Assembly (NCBI GenBank): GCA_010645155.1
Contig: CM021315.1
Span: forward strand, 518,899 to 582,898
Length of the DNA: 64,000 nt
Direction of reading: 5' to 3'
Source of the DNA: Tigriopus japonicus
Taxonomy: Eukaryota; Arthropoda; Copepoda; Harpacticoida; Harpacticidae
In this document: positions 58,360 through 64,000 of the stretch, in pieces
How the letters are laid out: each line of letters opens with the position of its first letter
Position numbering within the stretch: the stretch's first letter is position 1
Program-made: the position numbers and the translations under genes
Notes under the pieces: generated by a model
The model's input: the letters and a program-made list of their open reading frames with translations, nothing else
Told to the model about the DNA's origin: nothing
Database searches by the model: none

Positions 58360-60198
58360 CGCCTCACCACTTTGGAACACAATTCAAACAGAGCGAACAA
58401 GGCGGTAATTCTTCTTCACTTGGATCTAGTCATGCATTCTTGTGCCAGGTATGGATTGTTTCACAGAGAAAGAAAGCTCACGTTCCCTTAAAGCTTTGGA
58501 TACGACCCAATTTCTTAAGGCAAAACCACCTTGCATATACATACATATGTTGATTTGAAAAAAAATACACTCGGAACATTTAAGCAGCCAAAAGTAAACC
58601 TTGTTCAAATTGAATCGCATGAAGAGCTAGTTATTTGGTGAACAATCCTAAGTTTTTTATGCAAAGTCACACTATAACTATAAGTTGTGCGATTTGGCAA
58701 AATTCTGCTAGTCCTTCGGCATTTAATGTAAAAAAAGGCTCATTGAAATTGTAAAAAAGGCTCATTGAAATTGGACGGTTAACTTATCTATGAGGAAGCA
58801 TTCAGTTGAGGGGATACTTAGCACACTGATTTAAAGACGAGTGATTCAAACCTCTCAGGCCTTAGTTTCAAATGCAGAAAAGTTGGCGTTGCTTAGAGAG
58901 ACCTAATTATGAAAACCGTGCCCAGGCAAGAACAAGGCCTAATATTGCACTTTGTTAAATGATAATCGATAGTTCCATCTGAATGAGGGTCTGAAGCTTG
59001 AATACTTGAAGCCAGACAAACGATTCAACCCCTTCACAATTATCTTGGACATATAATCAATACACAAACTATGTTCCTTACAATCGCTAATTCAGAGCTT
59101 CTCTCTCTACCATTATTTGAATAAAGAGTCAATACCATTCCCAAACCAATTTGCAGTGTCCCCTTTAACGAGGAAAGCATGTTTTCTCAGAGTTCCTCCA
59201 ATGCATGTACATTGGGTACCTCATTACAAATTCCTTTGTGGTTCCAGTGTGATTCGTCACAATCCATGGATCTACTACGTACTACACAACGACGAACGAG
59301 CGAATTTCAGTCGACTTTCCTCGACCAAAGCCAAATGTATGCAGTAGGAACCGCACCAGTCAACTCTCCCAAGAGCTTGGGACACTTAACTTAAGTGGAG
59401 AGGATCATGGGTAAGAGAGAATGAGAGAGAGAGAGAGGGAGAAAAATAAGAGAAAGAATAAGCGACGGCCCAAGGGTGGTTTGTCAGCTGAGCCTTGGAG
59501 AGGCCATCCAAGTCAGGTTTGTCGCCAAGGCAAAAACACCGAGCAATCAAAGCCATGATGCTCAAGATTGGAATAGATTGAAACTCGATTAGCAATAACT
59601 CAACTCCAAAGAGGATTTCGAGAAACCAAAATTCCAATTATTGTTGCCCCTGAAGTCCCGTGTTGGGACACCATGAAGCCTCGAAAACGCAGCTCGTTCC
59701 AATCCTTGTCTATGCTCATCTGAAGTGGGACAACCATCTCAACGCCCACGACCAGGCATGGTTTTTTTCTCTAATTTCATTCCATAAAATATATAAAGCA
59801 GATAGCACAAGCTAAAGATAAGACAAGATAATTTTCATATCGTTGGAAACCAAGTTCTATAAGCATGGAAAGACTTACATTTGGACACTTTCGCCTCCAA
59901 TGTCTCGTCGAGTGAGTGGTTTAAGGAAGCGTAAATGCGGGAAGAAAATCTGTGGAGGAAAGCGCTTAGCGAGAATGGGACCCCACAACCAACACCACGA
60001 CCACTACCATGATGAGAAAAGAGTCTACCAACCAGCCGAGATCTCGCCATGGAAAGTTCCACACTGTAGAGAAACATGTCTTTGTTCCACAAATTGACGT
60101 TTCTTGAAAGATCAAGAAAACAGAGGGTAGGTGCAAAGTGGAAATCTTAGAGTATTGTCCAATTTCGAGGTCGAACTAACTCTCTTTATTTCTGCCAG
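58360..60198. other. divergent intergenic region
   Basis: Lies between the minus-strand DOMON gene and the plus-strand zinc-finger gene and probably holds both promoters and 5' UTRs. A 22-bp unit (GTAAAAAAGGCTCATTGAAATT) is tandemly duplicated at about 58729-58772. An A/G-rich GAGA stretch lies at 59418-59456. Frames at 59117-59347 and 59843-60097 have no recognisable features. Confidence 0.4.
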
Positions 60199-62217
60199 TG
60201 CTTGTGAGGCCACCCACAGTCCTACCACACACAGTGGATACGAGGATATCCATGACACACATACAAACACAGAGAAGTGAAAAATCTGATCATTGTCATG
60301 AAGACATGTCCAGACTCAAAGCTGAGGACTTGTTGGAGAAGGACAAAGTGATCCGGGTGGTGAAAACGAGGTCGGCCATGCCCAAGGCCGCTACCAAACG
60401 GACCTTCAACGTGGCCTTCTTGGCCTCATCAGCTGAAGATGAAGAGTTAGAGGCATCCAAAAGTGCATTTACAAGTTTCCCAAAACGGGTTCTCTATGGG
60501 CATTCCTCCAAAGACGGCCATTCAAACCAGAAAGCGAGGTGAGTCCCACTTGATACTGCACCCCATAGAAGCACACAATTTATGCATGTTCCATGAGTCT
60601 ATGTTGAAGAATGTATGTTGATTGTGTTCGCTTTTTGGTTTTGGTCTATTTTAGCCGTTTTGAAAGTCAGCGATATGATGAGTCCCATGAGTGCTCGCTC
60701 ATCTCATCCGCGTCATCATCTTCGTTCTCGGTTCCGAGGATATTGGATCACTCCCCAATGACATTTCTGTCCCAACCTCTCCCTACTTGTGCTCCAGCTA
60801 CTGCACCAACACTTCCGTCACACTCATCGCATTTATCCGTTGGTTCTTCGACCATTCCCATTTTCAAGAGACTTCTTGGTATGATTAAGTTAAGGTGAAA
60901 ATAGGAATCCTAGCTATAAAGGCGGGGACCGTTCATGGATAGATAAACCTTTAGACCTTGAGCAGAATGGAAGGTAAACCGTGAGTGGAAAAATTGACAG
61001 AAGCATGAATAAATTGCCCAGAAAAAAAGACCGATCTTGTTGAAATGAAGCCTAACCAACCAAATTTAGTCCCAATATGTAGCAGTTGCATCTTATTAAT
61101 GGAGTTTACAAAAATGAGATGGATTTTCAATGCAGCCAAAGGACACCACGATTGAGCCGAAACAACTTTAGTAGACTATCACAGCACACATTGTCTAGTA
61201 TAATTGAGTATAATTTCGGACTTACCCAAAGGACGCTACTTTAAAACTGTCGAGTTTCGAGCTTGAAGTTTGAACTTTTTTTATCACTTTTTGCACATAC
61301 CACATTTCATCTTAGGGGCTATTTTCGAGCTCTCAATAATTCGGTCCCAAGATTCGGAACATCACTATAAAAGAAGTTCTAGTTGATTCAGCGTAAGGGG
61401 AGTGTGGGAGAAGCGACGCCAGGTGGCAATTTCTGCTGCCACTTTTTCCTGTAAAAGAAAGTAGAAGCTTCGAAAACTGGAAATTTTTAGTGGCAGAAAA
61501 TAGCAGAATAGAAAACTCAGTTGTAGTGAAAATTGTAAGAGGCAGTGGAGAAAACTAGTTGAAAAGAATGTGGTATGCAGGACGGCAAAAAAAAATGAAC
61601 CTAAAATCGAAAAGAAAACTTTCCATCTTTAAGAAAATTAACAGGTTATTTTGGCAGTGTGCGTTTGAAAGCTTCTGGTAACACTATTTATTAGTCTTCT
61701 GCGTGACATGAATAACTTCCCAACTTGAATAAGTTAACATTGTTGACCCCCTAGCGCCATTGGAAATCTTGTGCCATGGACTTCGGGCAGTGAGAATAGA
61801 TTAGAACATAAGGTTTAAAGATCCCGTCTCCCATTCCTACATCCTCCTACTAAAAGGGGTTGGTTCCTAAACTCGATCCGTCGTCCAATGTCCATGGATT
61901 AGGAAGTATTAATCAATTTCACATTTTTTGTCAGGTTTCAGCGATTTTGGGTTCTCCGATTATGCATCGACCACTCGTCGATTTCTTGGATCACCCAGCT
62001 TCCCTCCGGTTGTTCCAGTTGTTTCCTCAACTGAAATGAGCACGGTTGAGATTCTCTCAAGAGGGTTCATGGGTCCACCTAGTGGGGTAAGAAGTCTGCC
62101 CATGGGATTGTCCGGAGCTTCCAATACTTGTGCTAAATGTGGAATCACATTTCGCATGACATCAGATCTCGTTTACCACATGAGAACCCATCACAACCGA
62201 TTAGAAACAAAAGAAAG
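60199..62217 (+). CDS. C2H2 zinc-finger protein, 5' part (continues past window)
   Basis: Exons 60199-60538, 60655-60878, 61935-62217 join in consistent phase (2, then 1, leaving 2). The start is probably ATG 60252 or ATG 60306 (MSRLKAEDLLEK). Features: a basic segment VVKTRSAMPKAATKRTFNVAFL, a Ser/Pro/Thr-rich middle, a Phe/Gly/Tyr-rich stretch, and one C2H2 finger with CAKCGITF, SDLVYHM and RTHH. The donor at 62218 implies at least one more exon, probably with more fingers, beyond the two tRNA genes. By eye the finger resembles those of PRDM8/ZNF488-type transcription factors, but this is tentative. Nuclear DNA-binding regulator inferred. Whether 60199 is a splice acceptor from a 5' non-coding exon or part of a longer first exon is not settled. 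Confidence 0.6.
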
Positions 62218-62471
62218 GTATGATTAGTTTTATGCATCTTTAGCCGAAGCTGAACTCTGAAGAAAATATCCGCACGCGCTTGACACTTACCATTGAATTC
62301 TCTTCTTTTGAAGTGCTTAGTTGGTTGGCTGACTAAATATCATATGTAGAGTGAATATTACCTTGTTTCAGGTAAGGTATACTTTGTAGTGGGACAGTAA
62401 ATTAGTAAAAAAAAAAATAATGTCAATTTAAACTGTTTAATTACCTTAAAATGTGACATCTTACCCAGTCA

Positions 62472-62553
62472 GGTAGCGTGGCCGAGCGGTCTAAGGCGCT
62501 GGTTTAAGGCACCAGTCTCCTCGGAGGCGTGGGTTCGAATCCCACCGCTGCCA
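62472..62553 (+). tRNA. tRNA-Leu(AAG)
   Basis: Acceptor stem GGTAGCG pairs with CGCTGCC, discriminator A at 62553. D-arm TGGCCGAGCGGTCTAAGGCG (A and B box consensus present), anticodon stem CTGGT/ACCAG with loop TTAAGGC giving anticodon AAG, a long variable arm (TCTCCTCGGAGG) typical of type II tRNAs, and T-arm GTGGGTTCGAATCCCAC. No intron. A pol III T-run follows. Confidence 0.97.
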
Positions 62554-62558
62554 TGATC

Positions 62559-62563
62559 TTTTT
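62559..62563 (+). terminator. pol III terminator of tRNA-Leu(AAG)
   Basis: TTTTT five bases past the tRNA 3' end. Confidence 0.8.
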
Positions 62564-62745
62564 GAAGGTTTGCTCTTTTTCAAATCAGACTGTTTCTTGT
62601 ATTTTCCGTTAATGGGACTGAACTGATTGAATCGTTGCGTGGTTTAGGCCACCTAACTTTTCGCACTCAACCCTAAATCTTTTTACTGCCATCTTGATGA
62701 TGATATTAATTTTAAATACAAAAAAATTATCATCTCTTGTAACAT

Positions 62746-62861
62746 GTCAGGATGGCCGAGCGGTCTAAGGCGCCAGACTCAAGAGTATTCTTGCAGATGA
62801 TATCTGCATTGGGGATTCTGGTCCTCGTATGAGGGCGTGGGTTCAAATCCCACTCCTGACA
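62746..62861 (+). tRNA. tRNA-Leu(CAA) with intron
   Basis: Acceptor stem GTCAGGA pairs with TCCTGAC, discriminator A at 62861. The D-arm is nearly identical to the upstream tRNA. Anticodon stem CCAGA/TCTGG, anticodon CAA at 62780-62782, and a 32-nt intron at 62784-62815 immediately 3' of position 37, the canonical tRNA intron site; tRNA-Leu(CAA) commonly has an intron in animals. Variable arm and T-arm GTGGGTTCAAATCCCAC are present. The mature length would be 84 nt. Confidence 0.96.
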
Positions 62862-62866
62862 AATCC

Positions 62867-62871
62867 TTTTT
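62867..62871 (+). terminator. pol III terminator of tRNA-Leu(CAA)
   Basis: TTTTT five bases past the tRNA 3' end. Confidence 0.8.
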
Positions 62872-63774
62872 CTGTCTACTCCCGCAAATTCGAACGCAAG
62901 TCCCTTGATATTGTTATTTTGTGTTACCTTATAGATATTTCACCTTTTAAGAAACGAACATCAAGCATTTATTTTTTACCACGTGAGAACAATTGAGCAG
63001 CTTGCCCACAACATAAGCTGCGTTTCAGTCTCGCCAGCATTGGGATCTGGATGTCCGTTGCAAGGTGAACTCTTCGTACTACTCTCCCACTCGGGTGGGT
63101 GAAAACAGCTGTGTCAACGAGAGGAATCTGTGTACATGTACAGAGGCTCGTTTCCCGCTGCTGTCTGCCCAAGGCGATTCGATCGAGTATTGAATGAACT
63201 GAGAGCTCAGCAAAGCCTGGCAAATATCACCTCGACTTCTACGGCGAGCTTGGAGGAAAATATGCAGAAAACAAACGCACATCTGGACTTGATTTGTTTC
63301 GTTGCGATTTCCAGAAGGTTGACGAAATTCGAATTTGCAGTTGATTGATTCCGATCTTTTGCTCTGTACCTACTTGGCCTTGTCGTAGCAATCAATTGTT
63401 CGTTTGCCCCCATCCTTTCAGTGTGTCCAAAGAATTTGAGGATTAGAGAGGCTCTCTGGAGTAAAGGCTTGAGAAAGAGTTCACAAATGCATTGAATTCG
63501 AAAGTTCCTTGGATACTAGCCCCAAAACATCTTCGGAAAAGGGCAAAACTTTTACTTTTAGGCTCAAGGTCACTCATAATCATTAGGTTCAAAGCCTTGT
63601 AAATAGCATGACAAACTCAGACAGTTCTCATTTTCAAGGGTCAGTGTGGGATCTTTGTGACTTTCGGTGATCGAAATTTCTAAGGGTTCTTGACGAAACA
63701 GAAACCCTCACCAGAGGCTCTGATTGCGTTAAAGCCCTACGTAACAATTGCCAATGATAAGAACAGTCACATAT
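62872..63774. other. probable intron of the zinc-finger gene, nothing recognised
   Basis: Several 60-84-codon frames occur on both strands, but none shows a zinc-finger spacing or another family feature. Confidence 0.35.
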
Positions 63775-64000
63775 TACCGGGTGATTCATAAGAAACGGAA
63801 CAAGAAACTGTCCGTAACTCGGATATGGCTGATCTCAGAAAATATGTATGAAACTCAAAAGATGCGGCAGATAACAATTCTTCAGAAATATATGATTTTG
63901 TTCCTTTCATGTCACCTTATTTTTTATTTTAGTCAAATTTCAGAAGGAAGAAAAAAAAATCGGAGTCACGAACGCTCTGTTTTCAGAAATTACCCTTCAT
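63775..64000. mobile_element. possible end of a DNA transposon, cut by the window
   Basis: TTACCGGGTGATTCATAAGA at 63775 has the look of a Tc1/mariner-like terminal repeat, followed by non-coding AT-rich text. The other end, and so the target duplication, would lie outside the window. Confidence 0.35.

Noticed and set aside
59843..60097. 84-codon basic, His-rich frame
   Set aside because: It lies just upstream of the zinc-finger exon but has no splice connection in phase; more likely 5' UTR or chance.

Overview
This is an animal nuclear genome window: AT-rich, with genes split into small exons by spliceosomal introns, metazoan gene families, and two type II tRNA-Leu genes, one with a tRNA intron. 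The families and the very short introns (60-80 nt) next to multi-kilobase transposon-filled ones suggest an arthropod, possibly a crustacean such as a copepod. That is inference; no marker here fixes the species.

Layout. (1) 4101-14261 (+): 3' part of a secreted CLIP-like disulphide protein whose last exon lies beyond a 7.2-kb intron full of hAT-type elements. (2) 14.5-17.6 kb: a block of nested inverted-repeat elements. (3) 18152-22588 (+): complete APC5 (anaphase-promoting complex subunit 5), 12 exons. (4) 27231-32218 (+): complete five-exon gene with an unusual order: signal peptide, PAN/apple-like domain, PA domain, transmembrane helix, SIAH-like RING. (5) 32350-34679 (-): complete four-exon Sir2-family gene, convergent with gene 4, with a degenerate zinc site. 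(6) 38-45.8 kb: a mariner with one frameshift, a dead CR1/Jockey-like retroposon inside another repeat, and a third copy of the hAT-like element. (7) 46148-55999 (+): complete ten-exon MGAT3-like (GT17) N-glycan bisecting GlcNAc-transferase. (8) 56167-58359 (-): complete eight-exon type I membrane protein with an LPMO/X325-like N-terminal domain (His as predicted mature residue 1), EGF-like repeats, a DOMON domain and a transmembrane helix. (9) 60199-62217 (+): partial C2H2 zinc-finger gene, followed by two tRNA-Leu genes.

Exon models were built by hand from GT/GC-AG junctions, reading-phase continuity and family motifs. Phases close exactly in every model, which is the main support for joins across long introns. 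Three introns appear to be GC-AG.

The strongest candidate for something undescribed is gene 8. It puts a putative copper (histidine-brace) domain and a putative haem/sugar-binding DOMON domain on one membrane-anchored chain, an arrangement that recalls the fungal pairing of LPMOs with the cytochrome domain of cellobiose dehydrogenase. The PAN-PA-TM-RING protein is second. Both functions are inferred from residues seen in the sequence, not shown.
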